Shown here in pieces: positions 35,910 through 43,905 of a DNA stretch of 64,000 bases; the stretch's first letter is position 1; the number at the start of each line of letters is the position of its first letter. Location: NCBI RefSeq assembly GCF_947493565.1, contig NZ_CANLRG010000006.1, positions 186,001-250,000 on the forward strand, in the 5' to 3' direction. This DNA comes from an uncultured Lutibacter sp. (lineage in GTDB: Bacteria > Bacteroidota > Bacteroidia > Flavobacteriales > Flavobacteriaceae). The notes below the pieces were generated by a model. That model made no database searches and had not been told where the DNA came from. It was given only the letters and a program-made list of their open reading frames with translations. The position numbers and the translations under genes are program-made.

Positions 35910-36092
35910 ATGAAAGATATGTCTTTTTTCGGTTGTAACCTATTTGTAAAGAGGTTTTTAGGTTACAATATACTTAGGAAGTATAACGGAAAATATAAAA
36001 AAATAAGAACTTCTTTTAACCGTATTTTTATTAATTACAACTTTCTTTTTGTTGTAAATAATCAGCACATATATTCAGTTTTAAGAGTATGA
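35910..36092 (+). CDS. Possible small basic protein, 60 residues
   Basis: The frame begins MKDMSFFGCNLFVKRFLG and ends at TGA in 36090-36092. The product is rich in lysine, arginine, asparagine and aromatic residues, with a short hydrophobic stretch INYNFLFVV. Support comes only from the -7 box 15 nt upstream of the ATG. Against it, no family is recognised, and the inverted repeats inside it suggest the stretch may function as RNA instead. Confidence 0.25.
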   Translation: MKDMSFFGCNLFVKRFLGYNILRKYNGKYKKIRTSFNRIFINYNFLFVVNNQHIYSVLRV

Positions 36093-36163
36093 TTTAGTAT
36101 TAGTTACTGTAAAATCTTATAGCTTTATGCTATTTTTTATCAAAAAAATTAATATAATACTAA

Positions 36164-37561
36164 ATGAATAATAAATATATTGATCTAATCAATCAAACAT
36201 TTGATTTTCCACAAGAAGAATTTAAAGTGGATAACAGCAAAAATTTACACTTCCACGATATTGATATGATGAAATTAGTGGAAGAATACGGAACGCCTTT
36301 AAAATTTACATATTTGCCAAAAATTAGCGAGAACATTCAAAAAGCTAAAGAAATGTTTAAACGCACTATGCGTAAACATAAATACAAAGGCAAATATCAC
36401 TATTGTTATTGCACAAAAAGTTCTCACTTTAAACATGTGCTTGATGAAGCATTAACCAACGATATACATATTGAAACTTCTTCGGCTTTTGATATTAACA
36501 TTGTAGAGAACCTAAAAAAAGAAGGTAAAATTACCGATAAAACCTACATTTTATGTAATGGTTTTAAACGGGATGAGTATATTTCAAATATTCAAAAATT
36601 AATTAATAACGGACATAAAAACTGTATCCCAATAATAGACAATTATGAAGAAATTGGACTGTTAACAAATGGAGTTCGTAGAAAAATGAATATTGGAATT
36701 AGAATAGCATCTGAAGAAGAGCCAAAATTCGAATTTTATACTTCAAGATTAGGGATAGGATATAAAAATATTGTAGATTTTTATCGAAGAGAAATCAAAG
36801 AAAATAATAAGGTAAATTTAAAAATGTTACATTTCTTTATCAATACAGGTATTAAAGACAATGCTTATTATTGGAATGAATTGAATAAATGTTTAAAAGT
36901 TTACATTAACCTAAAACGAATTTGTCCTTCTTTAGATAGTTTGAATATTGGTGGCGGTTTCCCTATAAAAAATTCATTAGCATTTGATTATGACTACGAG
37001 TATATGATTGATGAAATTATTTCTCAAATTCAAAATGCTTGTGAAGAAGCTGAGGTGCAAACACCACATATTTTTACAGAATTTGGCAGTTATACTGTTG
37101 GCGAAAGCGGAGGAGCTATTTACAAAGTTCTTTATCAGAAAAAACAAAATGATAGAGAAAATTGGAATATGATTAACTCATCATTTATTACTACATTACC
37201 TGATAGTTGGGCTATAAATAAAAGATTTATTTTATTACCTTTAAACAGATGGAATGATGTTTATGAACGTGTTTTATTAGGTGGACTTACTTGTGATAGT
37301 GATGATTATTACAATTCAGAACAGCATATAAACGCCGTTTATTTACCAACATATAAAGAAGATAAACCATTGTATTTAGGGTTTTTTAATACAGGTGCTT
37401 ATCAAGAATCAATAGGAGGTTATGGAGGGTTACAACACTGTTTAATTCCACAACCAAAACATATAATTATATCAAAAAACAACGAACAAAAATTAGAATT
37501 TAAAGTTTTTAAAGAAAAACAAACAGCAAAAGATTTTTTAAAAATATTGGGTTATGAATAA
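36164..37561 (+). CDS. speA: Arginine decarboxylase (Bacteroidota short form)
   Basis: This 465-residue PLP enzyme of the alanine-racemase fold converts arginine to agmatine. YGTPLKFTYLPKISENI near residue 42 and YCYCTKSSHFKHVLDEAL near 80-97 hold the PLP-lysine region (K in CTKSSHF). HIETSSAFDINIV follows, then SLNIGGGFPIKNS near 263 and the C-terminal LGGLTCDSDDYY with the cysteine-aspartate active-site pair. It is shorter than the 630-residue E. coli SpeA. The next gene, agmatinase, overlaps by 8 nt and uses its product. Confidence 0.92.
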   Translation: MNNKYIDLINQTFDFPQEEFKVDNSKNLHFHDIDMMKLVEEYGTPLKFTYLPKISENIQKAKEMFKRTMRKHKYKGKYHYCYCTKSSHFKHVLDEALTNDIHIETSSAFDINIVENLKKEGKITDKTYILCNGFKRDEYISNIQKLINNGHKNCIPIIDNYEEIGLLTNGVRRKMNIGIRIASEEEPKFEFYTSRLGIGYKNIVDFYRREIKENNKVNLKMLHFFINTGIKDNAYYWNELNKCLKVYINLKRICPSLDSLNIGGGFPIKNSLAFDYDYEYMIDEIISQIQNACEEAEVQTPHIFTEFGSYTVGESGGAIYKVLYQKKQNDRENWNMINSSFITTLPDSWAINKRFILLPLNRWNDVYERVLLGGLTCDSDDYYNSEQHINAVYLPTYKEDKPLYLGFFNTGAYQESIGGYGGLQHCLIPQPKHIIISKNNEQKLEFKVFKEKQTAKDFLKILGYE

Positions 37562-38492
37562 AAGAACATACGCAGGAATTCCTGAGCAGTATTCAAAAAT
37601 TGAAACTTCAAAAGTAGTTTTAATCCCTGTTCCTTATGATGGAACAAGTACTTGGCAAAAAGGAGCAGACAAAGGTCCAGAAGCTTTTTTAGAAGCATCT
37701 GAAAATATGGAATTATATGATATTGAAACAGATTCTGAAGTTTACAAAAACGGTGTGTTTTTAGCTGATCCTGTTACTGAAAACTCATCTCCAGAAACAA
37801 TGGTGGCAGAGGTTCATAATATTACAAAATCCTATATTCAAAAAAATAAATTTGTAACCTTATTTGGAGGCGAACATTCAATTTCAATTGGTTCAATTAG
37901 AGCATTTAACGAGTGTTTTGATAATTTAACAGTAGTGCAAATTGATGCTCATGCCGATTTGAGAAAGGAATATGAAGGCTCTAAATGTAATCATGCTTGT
38001 GCTGTTTATGAAGCAAGTCAAAATACCAACCTAATTCAAGTAGGGATTCGTAGTATGGATGCTATTGAAAAAACAGTTATGGATGAAGATAAAGTGTTTT
38101 TTGCACATGAAATGGCTCAAGATGATTATTGGATGGATAATGCAATAGATTTAATGACTAATAACGTTTTTTTAACTATTGATTTAGATGCTTTTGATCC
38201 GTCAATTATGCCTTCAACTGGTACGCCAGAACCAGGAGGGTTGTTGTGGTATGAAACATTGGAGTTTCTTCAAAAAGTTTTTAAAGAAAAAAATGTAGTA
38301 GGGTTTGATATTGTTGAACTTTGCCCAAATAAAGATGAAAAATCATCAGATTTCTTAGCTGCAAAATTGTACTATAAAATGCTTAGTTACAAGTTTGCAA
38401 ACACTGAAATAGATGAATATGATAATATAGATGGTTATAAAGAACCTAACCATAAATCAACTAAATTCGAAGACGAAGATTATGACTACTAA
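37554..38492 (+). CDS. speB: Agmatinase
   Basis: It hydrolyses agmatine to putrescine and urea with two manganese ions. The 312-residue ureohydrolase shows the metal motifs FGGEHSISIG near residue 103, QIDAHADLRKEY near 130 and TIDLDAFDPSIMPSTGTPEPGG near 207. The C-terminus has a short acidic tail (DEYDNIDGYKEP...DEDYDY). It overlaps the upstream decarboxylase gene by 8 nt and the next gene by 11 nt. The gene context makes agmatine a better substrate than guanidinobutyrate or arginine. Confidence 0.93.
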   Translation: MNKRTYAGIPEQYSKIETSKVVLIPVPYDGTSTWQKGADKGPEAFLEASENMELYDIETDSEVYKNGVFLADPVTENSSPETMVAEVHNITKSYIQKNKFVTLFGGEHSISIGSIRAFNECFDNLTVVQIDAHADLRKEYEGSKCNHACAVYEASQNTNLIQVGIRSMDAIEKTVMDEDKVFFAHEMAQDDYWMDNAIDLMTNNVFLTIDLDAFDPSIMPSTGTPEPGGLLWYETLEFLQKVFKEKNVVGFDIVELCPNKDEKSSDFLAAKLYYKMLSYKFANTEIDEYDNIDGYKEPNHKSTKFEDEDYDY

Positions 38493-39456
38493 AGGAGCTA
38501 TTTCAAATTTTATTGAAAAATATTATTTACATTTTAACGCAGCCTCAGTTGTGGATGCTGCTAAAGAATATGAAAACCAATTAGCAAAAGGTTCAAAAAT
38601 GTTAGTTTCTCTTGCAGGTGCAATGAGTACTGCTGAATTAGGAAAAATATTTGCAGAAGTAATTAGACAAAACAAAGTACAAATTATTTCTTGTACAGGT
38701 GCTAATTTAGAAGAAGATATCATGAATTTGGTAGCGCATTCTCATTATAAAAGAGTTCCTAATTATAGAGATTTGACACCTCAAGATGAATGGGATTTAT
38801 TAGAAAAAGGGTTGAACAGAGTTACAGATACTTGTATCCCAGAAGAAGAAGCATTTAGACGTTTACAAGAGCATATTTTTAAAATTTGGAAAGATGCTGA
38901 AAATGCTGGTGAACGCTATTTTCCTCATGAATTTATGTATAAGTTGGTGCTTTCTGGAGTTTTGGAACAGTATTATGAAATTGATCCTAAAAATAGTTGG
39001 ATGTTGGCTGCAGCTGAAGCTAATTTGCCAATGGTAGTTCCTGGTTGGGAAGATAGTACTATGGGTAATATTTTTGCCTCTTATGTTTTAAAAGGTGAAT
39101 TGAAAGCAAGCACTATGAAGTCTGGAATCGAATATATGACGTTTTTGGCAGATTGGTATACAGAAAATTCAAAAGAAGGTATAGGATTCTTTCAAATTGG
39201 AGGAGGTATAGCTGGAGATTTTCCAATATGTGTTGTACCTATGTTATATCAAGATATGGAACGTACCGATACACCGTTTTGGAGTTATTTTTGTCAAATT
39301 TCAGACTCAACAACAAGTTATGGTTCTTATTCAGGAGCTGTTCCTAATGAAAAAATCACTTGGGGTAAATTAGATATTCATACACCAAAATATATTATTG
39401 AATCAGATGCCACAATTGTAGCGCCTTTGATTTTCGCTTATTTGTTAAATATGTAA
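38482..39456 (+). CDS. Deoxyhypusine-synthase-like protein
   Basis: This 324-residue NAD-dependent protein is homologous along its length to deoxyhypusine synthase. Bacteria have no eIF5A, so the acceptor must differ; some bacterial relatives make homospermidine. KMLVSLAGAMSTAELGKIF is at about 39-57. The reactive lysine of the family is present in ITWGKL (K296, with W294 and E290 also kept). Two positions expected in the spermidine pocket differ: the family G-G-G-V-x-K-H is GGGIAGD here (240-246), and the family S-D-S-G-A is SYSGA (282-286). The ATG at 38482 overlaps speB; an earlier frame start at 38431 lies wholly inside speB. It closes the speA-speB polyamine pathway. Confidence 0.88.
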   Translation: MTTKGAISNFIEKYYLHFNAASVVDAAKEYENQLAKGSKMLVSLAGAMSTAELGKIFAEVIRQNKVQIISCTGANLEEDIMNLVAHSHYKRVPNYRDLTPQDEWDLLEKGLNRVTDTCIPEEEAFRRLQEHIFKIWKDAENAGERYFPHEFMYKLVLSGVLEQYYEIDPKNSWMLAAAEANLPMVVPGWEDSTMGNIFASYVLKGELKASTMKSGIEYMTFLADWYTENSKEGIGFFQIGGGIAGDFPICVVPMLYQDMERTDTPFWSYFCQISDSTTSYGSYSGAVPNEKITWGKLDIHTPKYIIESDATIVAPLIFAYLLNM

Positions 39457-39468
39457 TTGTAGAAATTA

Positions 39469-39756
39469 ATGAAAAGAGTAATTGTAGATTATAGCAAACT
39501 AACAAGTGATATTTTAGATTTATTAGTTGAAAAATTTCCAAATGGATATGGATATAGAGATATTATAACTTTTAAAAATGCGAAAGATGAAACAGTGAGA
39601 GCTGTAGAAGTAAAAACTGAAGACACTATTTATTTAGTTAAAATTAGTTTGAAGTTGGAAGAGACGATGGAAGACTATGATGCTGACGAAGATAACTTTG
39701 ATGAAGTTTATGATAATGATGTAGAAGATTTACCAGATGAAATGGACGAAGATTAA
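39469..39756 (+). CDS. Small protein with acidic tail, unknown function
   Basis: The 95-residue product has a folded-looking first part (VIVDYSKLTSDILDLLVEKFPNGYGYRDIITF, then VRAVEVKTEDTIYLVKISL) and a tail of about 30 residues that is almost all D and E. Similar genes in relatives are sometimes labelled as DNA primase, for which I see no support. It lies 12 nt after the deoxyhypusine-synthase-like gene and ends in the shared terminator, so it is part of the polyamine operon. The acidic tail might bind polyamines or basic partners, but this is a guess. Confidence 0.75.
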   Translation: MKRVIVDYSKLTSDILDLLVEKFPNGYGYRDIITFKNAKDETVRAVEVKTEDTIYLVKISLKLEETMEDYDADEDNFDEVYDNDVEDLPDEMDED

Positions 39757-39770
39757 AATTTCTAGCCCTT

Positions 39771-39812
39771 AAAAAATAAAAAGACCTGCTCATGCAGGTC
39801 TTTTTATTTTTT
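39771..39812. terminator. Bidirectional terminator between the polyamine operon and DUF2853
   Basis: Two perfect 19-nt arms (39771-39789 and 39794-39812) flank a TCAT loop. The GC core is GACCTGC/GCAGGTC. A-rich left and T-rich right flanks make it work in both directions. Confidence 0.93.
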
Positions 39813-39827
39813 GAAATAAGTATGCAA

Positions 39828-40163
39828 TTAATACTTAGATTCTTGACCTAATTCTTTTACTAATAAATAATAAACAATAGCTCTATATTTATTTCTGTTA
39901 GATTTTCCTACTTTTTCAATTACAGATTCTAAGGCACTATCTAATTTTGGACCATCAGATAAACCTAATTTTTTAATTAAAAAATTATTTTTTACAGTTT
40001 CAAGTTCTTTTTCATCAGATCCAGAAACAGTTTCAGCATCAGCTTTGTAGATTGAAGGACCTAATCCTTTAGTAACTTTTGTTAGTAAATCAGCGTCAAA
40101 ACTAAGACCTAATTTTTTCATTTCACTTTGATAAAGTGTTATTTTTTCATCAAATTTACTCAT
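39828..40163 (-). CDS. DUF2853 protein
   Basis: The 111-residue helical protein matches DUF2853: MSKFDEKITLYQSEMKKLGLS at the start, then LLTKVTKGLGPSIYKADAETVS, FLIKKLGL and SVIEKVGKSNRNKYRAIVYYLLVKELG at the end. No function is known to me. It is a single-gene unit between the palindromic terminator and its own -7 box. Confidence 0.85.
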   Translation of the reverse strand: MSKFDEKITLYQSEMKKLGLSFDADLLTKVTKGLGPSIYKADAETVSGSDEKELETVKNNFLIKKLGLSDGPKLDSALESVIEKVGKSNRNKYRAIVYYLLVKELGQESKY

Positions 40164-40203
40164 GAGTAACGAATTTTTTTATTATTAATTAAAAATAGAT
40201 ACT

Positions 40204-40211
40204 CAAATATA
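40204..40211 (-). promoter_or_regulatory. TAnnTTTG -7 box of the DUF2853 gene
   Basis: The minus strand reads TATATTTG, predicting a start near 40197 and a leader of about 34 nt. Confidence 0.5.
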
Positions 40212-40241
40212 AAAAAATAAAATTGGTATTTCGTAATTATT

Positions 40242-41666
40242 TTAACAATCTGAAATATTTACACTAACGGCTAAACCACCTTCTGAGGTTTCTTTATACT
40301 TAACATTCATGTCTTTTGCAGTTTCCCACATACTCGAAATTACTTTATCTAAAGGAACCTTTGCATTTAAGTAATCGCTTTCTAAAGCCAGTTCAGCAGC
40401 ATTTATGGCTTTGATAGCTCCCATAGCATTTCGTTCAATACAAGGTATTTGTACCAAACCACCAATAGGATCACAGGTTAAACCTAAATGGTGTTCCATA
40501 GCTATTTCACTTGCCATTAAAACTTGTTCAGGGGTTCCGCCTAACAACTCAGTTAAGGCTCCGGCTGCCATCGCTGATGAAACCCCTATTTCTGCTTGAC
40601 ATCCTCCCATAGCTGCAGATATGGTTGCTCCTTTTTTAAATAAACTTCCAATTTCTCCAGCCACTAATAAAAATTGTTTAATCTGCTTAAAATCTGCATC
40701 ATGATTTTCAATTACCATATAATACATTAAAACAGCAGGAATTACTCCAGAACTACCATTTGTTGGTGCTGTTACAACTCGTCCTAATGAAGCGTTAACT
40801 TCATTAACACTTAAAGCAAAACAACTTACCCATTTTAATATTTGACGAAATTTAACTTCGGTATTTCTAATAGCAACTAGCCATTCTTCGGGAGAATTAT
40901 ATTTTTTTTCTTCTTTTAATTTTTCATGTAAATCAAAAGCTCTTCTTCTAACATTTAAACCTCCAGGTAATTTTCCTTCAGTATGACATCCAATATACAT
41001 ACATTCAAGCATGGTATTCCAAACTCTTTTTATTTCAAAGTCAATTTCTTCATCACTTCTTAAAGAACGTTCATTTTCTAATACAATTTCAGAAATTTTT
41101 AATTGGGTTTGTTTACAGTATTCTTCTAACTCTTTTGCTTTTTGAATTGGATAAGGAAATGTTTTGTGGATTTCAATATTTTCTTTGGCATGTATTAGTT
41201 CTTCTCTAACAATGAAACCTCCTCCAATTGAATAATAGGTGTCTGTTGAAATTTCTTTATCATGGCTAAAGCCAGTAAATTTGATTCCATTTGCATGAAA
41301 TGGTAAAAATTCTTTATTAAAAACAATGTTAGAAGCTGCTTCAAAATGAATATTGAAACTGTTGCCAAATTTTAATTTTTGTTCCTCCTTAATTTTAGAA
41401 ATTAAAGGTTGTATTTCATCAGTAGGAATATACTCAGGATCGCAACCAGATAAACCTAAAATCACAGCTAAATCTGTAGCATGCCCTTTTCCTGTTAAAG
41501 ATAAAGATCCGTACAAATCAACTTTAACAGCAGTTATGCTATCAAATAAATTAACTTTTTTTAGATGATTTATCCACCTTTCAGCAGCTCTCCATGGACC
41601 TAAAGTATGTGAACTTGAGGGACCAATTCCAATTTTAAGCATATCAAAAATAGAAATACACTCCAT
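40242..41666 (-). CDS. sdaA: L-serine ammonia-lyase (iron-sulfur type)
   Basis: It deaminates L-serine to pyruvate. The 474-residue single-chain enzyme carries both the N-terminal beta domain ([17 protein letters not shown] near residue 13) and the C-terminal alpha domain. The cluster cysteines are probably in [33 protein letters not shown] (two) and the last residues NISDC, where the C-terminal cysteine occupies the usual position. It is a single-gene unit; a near-match -7 box TATATTTA lies at 41692-41699 on the minus strand. Confidence 0.95.
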   Translation of the reverse strand: MECISIFDMLKIGIGPSSSHTLGPWRAAERWINHLKKVNLFDSITAVKVDLYGSLSLTGKGHATDLAVILGLSGCDPEYIPTDEIQPLISKIKEEQKLKFGNSFNIHFEAASNIVFNKEFLPFHANGIKFTGFSHDKEISTDTYYSIGGGFIVREELIHAKENIEIHKTFPYPIQKAKELEEYCKQTQLKISEIVLENERSLRSDEEIDFEIKRVWNTMLECMYIGCHTEGKLPGGLNVRRRAFDLHEKLKEEKKYNSPEEWLVAIRNTEVKFRQILKWVSCFALSVNEVNASLGRVVTAPTNGSSGVIPAVLMYYMVIENHDADFKQIKQFLLVAGEIGSLFKKGATISAAMGGCQAEIGVSSAMAAGALTELLGGTPEQVLMASEIAMEHHLGLTCDPIGGLVQIPCIERNAMGAIKAINAAELALESDYLNAKVPLDKVISSMWETAKDMNVKYKETSEGGLAVSVNISDC

Positions 41667-41761
41667 TTAATTTTTCGTTTTAAAAATTGTGTAAATATAA
41701 GGCTTTGTTAAATGCATTTTTGAAAATATTTTGAAATTATTCTAAAGAATGCTAAGATTTA

Positions 41762-41807
41762 ATGTCAATTTTTTTGGTTATGACTTTAAATTATGACAAC
41801 TTGACAT
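41762..41807 (+). promoter_or_regulatory. Possible activator site upstream of dnaK
   Basis: Arms ATGTCAA (41762-41768) and TTGACAT (41801-41807) form a perfect inverted repeat. Between them are two direct copies of TTATGAC (41778-41784 and 41791-41797). The block ends 11 nt before the sigma-54-like element. TGTC/GACA pairs of this kind are typical of enhancer-protein sites. Confidence 0.4.
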
Positions 41808-41818
41808 ATTTGTTTTAA

Positions 41819-41834
41819 TGGCACAGTCATTGTC
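41819..41834 (+). promoter_or_regulatory. Sigma-54-like -24/-12 promoter of dnaK
   Basis: TGGCAC, five bases, then TTG matches the -24 element exactly and the -12 element except that the expected GC dinucleotide is GT (41832-41833). The predicted start is near 41845, giving a leader of about 43 nt to the dnaK ATG. An alternative is the near-match sigma-70 box CATATTTG (41805-41812). Confidence 0.5.
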
Positions 41835-41887
41835 TATTGCTTATTGTAAGTTTAAAAAAATTAAAACAATTATTTAAAAATATAATT

Positions 41888-43798
41888 ATGAGTAAAATTA
41901 TAGGAATAGATTTAGGAACTACCAACTCTTGTGTTTCTGTAATGGAAGGAAATGAGCCTGTTGTAATTCCTAATGCCGAAGGAAAAAGAACTACCCCTTC
42001 TATTGTGGCATTTATTGAAGGAGGAGAACGTAAAGTAGGAGATCCTGCTAAAAGACAAGCAGTTACAAACCCACTAAAAACCATTTATTCAATTAAACGT
42101 TTTATGGGTAATAAATATTCTGAATCTCAAATGGAGGCAGAACGTGTACCATATAAAGTAGTTAAAGGAGATAATGATACACCTCGTGTAGATATTGATG
42201 GAAGATTATATACACCGCAAGAAATATCAGCAATGGTTCTTCAAAAAATGAAGAAAACTGCTGAAGATTATTTAGGTACAGAAGTAAAAGAAGCAGTGGT
42301 TACTGTTCCAGCATATTTTAACGATGCACAACGTCAAGCAACAAAAGAAGCTGGTGAAATTGCAGGTTTAAAAGTAAGTCGTATTATAAATGAACCAACT
42401 GCTGCAGCTTTAGCTTATGGTTTAGATAAAAAAGGACAAGACCAAAAAATTGTAGTTTTTGATTTTGGTGGTGGTACACATGATGTATCTATCTTAGAAT
42501 TAGGAGATGGTGTTTTTGAAGTATTATCAACAGATGGAGATACGCATTTAGGAGGAGATGATGTTGATCAAAAAATCATTGATTGGTTGGCTGAAGAGTT
42601 TAAAGCTGATGAAAATATGGATTTACGTCAAGACCCAATGGCTTTACAACGTTTAAAAGAAGCTGCTGAAAAAGCGAAGATAGAATTATCATCTTCAGCA
42701 TCAACAGAAATTAATTTACCATATGTAACGGCTACTGCTACAGGTCCAAAACACTTGGTTAGAACTTTATCTAAATCTAAATTTGAACAATTAATTGATG
42801 ATTTAGTTCGTAGAACAATTGAGCCTTGTAAAAAAGCATTGGATAGCGCAGGTTTAACAACAGGTGATATTGATGAAATTATATTAGTTGGTGGATCAAC
42901 TCGTATTCCAGCAGTACAAGAAGCTGTTCAAAAATTCTTTGGAAAAGCGCCATCAAAAGGAGTAAATCCAGATGAAGTTGTAGCTATTGGAGCAGCTATT
43001 CAAGGAGGAGTTTTAACTGGAGATGTAAAAGATGTATTGCTGTTAGACGTTACACCACTTTCTTTAGGTATTGAAACTATGGGAAATGTAATGACAAAGT
43101 TAATTGAAGCTAATACAACTATTCCAACTAAAAAATCACAAGTATTCTCAACAGCTGCAGACAACCAACCATCAGTTGAAATCCATGTGCTTCAAGGAGA
43201 GCGTGCTATGGCTGCAGATAATAAAACGATTGGTCGTTTCCATTTAGATGGAATTCCACCAGCACAAAGAGGAGTTCCTCAAATTGAAGTTACTTTTGAT
43301 ATTGATGCTAATGGAATTATTCATGTAACTGCTACAGACAAAGCAACCAACAAAACGCAAGACATTAGAATTGAAGCTTCTTCTGGTTTAACTGAGGAGG
43401 AAATCAAGAAAATGAAAGCTGATGCAGAAGCAAATGCTGACGCTGATAAAAAAGCAAAAGAAGTTGCTGAAAAAATTAATGGCGCAGATTCGATGATTTT
43501 CCAAACAGAAAAACAATTAAAAGAATTTGGTGATAAATTATCAGCAGATAAAAAAGAACCTATTGAAGCTGCTTTAATTGAATTAAAGAAAGCTCATGAA
43601 ACTAAAGACCTTGCACAAATTGATGCTGCAATGGAAAAAATTAATGAAGCTTGGAAAGTAGCAAGTGAAGAAATGTATAAAGCTCAACAAGAGGCGCAAG
43701 CACAAGGCGCACCAACTGGTGATGCAGGTAATGCACAACCAAAAAATGAGGGAGATAATGTAGAAGATGTTGACTTTGAAGAAGTAAAAGAAGACTAA
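41888..43798 (+). CDS. dnaK: Molecular chaperone DnaK (Hsp70)
   Basis: DnaK folds and rescues proteins in an ATP-driven cycle with DnaJ and GrpE. Of the 636 residues, the first eight are MSKIIGID, followed by [10 protein letters not shown] (phosphate 1). [20 protein letters not shown] is the second phosphate loop near residue 190, [17 protein letters not shown] the adenosine motif near 331, and the substrate domain starts after [16 protein letters not shown]. The lid ends in the acidic [16 protein letters not shown]. One small oddity is FGGGTHDVS, where many DnaKs have F-D-V-S; this H is common in Bacteroidota. The ATG at 41888 is certain from the family start; no grpE or dnaJ is adjacent. 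Confidence 0.99.
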   Translation: MSKIIGIDLGTTNSCVSVMEGNEPVVIPNAEGKRTTPSIVAFIEGGERKVGDPAKRQAVTNPLKTIYSIKRFMGNKYSESQMEAERVPYKVVKGDNDTPRVDIDGRLYTPQEISAMVLQKMKKTAEDYLGTEVKEAVVTVPAYFNDAQRQATKEAGEIAGLKVSRIINEPTAAALAYGLDKKGQDQKIVVFDFGGGTHDVSILELGDGVFEVLSTDGDTHLGGDDVDQKIIDWLAEEFKADENMDLRQDPMALQRLKEAAEKAKIELSSSASTEINLPYVTATATGPKHLVRTLSKSKFEQLIDDLVRRTIEPCKKALDSAGLTTGDIDEIILVGGSTRIPAVQEAVQKFFGKAPSKGVNPDEVVAIGAAIQGGVLTGDVKDVLLLDVTPLSLGIETMGNVMTKLIEANTTIPTKKSQVFSTAADNQPSVEIHVLQGERAMAADNKTIGRFHLDGIPPAQRGVPQIEVTFDIDANGIIHVTATDKATNKTQDIRIEASSGLTEEEIKKMKADAEANADADKKAKEVAEKINGADSMIFQTEKQLKEFGDKLSADKKEPIEAALIELKKAHETKDLAQIDAAMEKINEAWKVASEEMYKAQQEAQAQGAPTGDAGNAQPKNEGDNVEDVDFEEVKED

Positions 43799-43823
43799 TT
43801 AGTTATTCGTTAACATACTTAAG

Positions 43824-43857
43824 AAAACGCTTTCGATTTTTGAAAGCGTTTTTTTGT
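43824..43857 (+). terminator. Terminator of dnaK
   Basis: The arms AAAACGCTTTC (43824-43834) and GAAAGCGTTTT (43842-43852) surround a 7-nt loop and are followed by a T run to 43855. Confidence 0.92.
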
Positions 43858-43877
43858 TTAGTGTAATTCATAATTTG

Positions 43878-43885
43878 TAAATTTG
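43878..43885 (+). promoter_or_regulatory. TAnnTTTG -7 box of the NDH-2 gene
   Basis: TAAATTTG predicts a start near 43892, 14 nt before the ATG. TTTG at 43853-43856, 21 bp upstream, can serve as the -33 element and overlaps the dnaK terminator tail. Confidence 0.6.
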
Positions 43886-43905
43886 ATAACTACGAACTAA
43901 AAGTT

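Larger units (their letters stand above)
35842..36163. other. 322-bp gap between yaaA and the polyamine operon
   Basis: No established gene lies here. The gap holds an exact -7 box (35881-35888), a possible 60-codon frame (35910-36092) and two hairpin-forming inverted repeats: 10-nt arms at 35933-35942 and 35959-35968, and 7-nt arms at 36035-36041 and 36051-36057. Both hairpins share the core TTGTAA/TTACAA. A near-match -7 box, TAGCTTTA (36120-36127), probably serves the arginine decarboxylase gene. Confidence 0.5.

Noticed and set aside
38431-38481. Longer start for the deoxyhypusine-synthase-like protein
   Set aside because: The extra residues are an out-of-frame reading of the agmatinase tail; the family start matches the ATG at 38482.
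39202-39225. Loss of the catalytic lysine in the deoxyhypusine-synthase-like protein
   Set aside because: The GGGIAGD segment lacks the lysine of the family G-G-G-x-x-K-H motif, but the reactive lysine is the one in W-G-K further on, which is present.
41888-43798. H in the FGGGTHDVS loop of DnaK as a defect
   Set aside because: Histidine at this place is common in bacterial and Bacteroidota DnaK, so it is not a lost residue.
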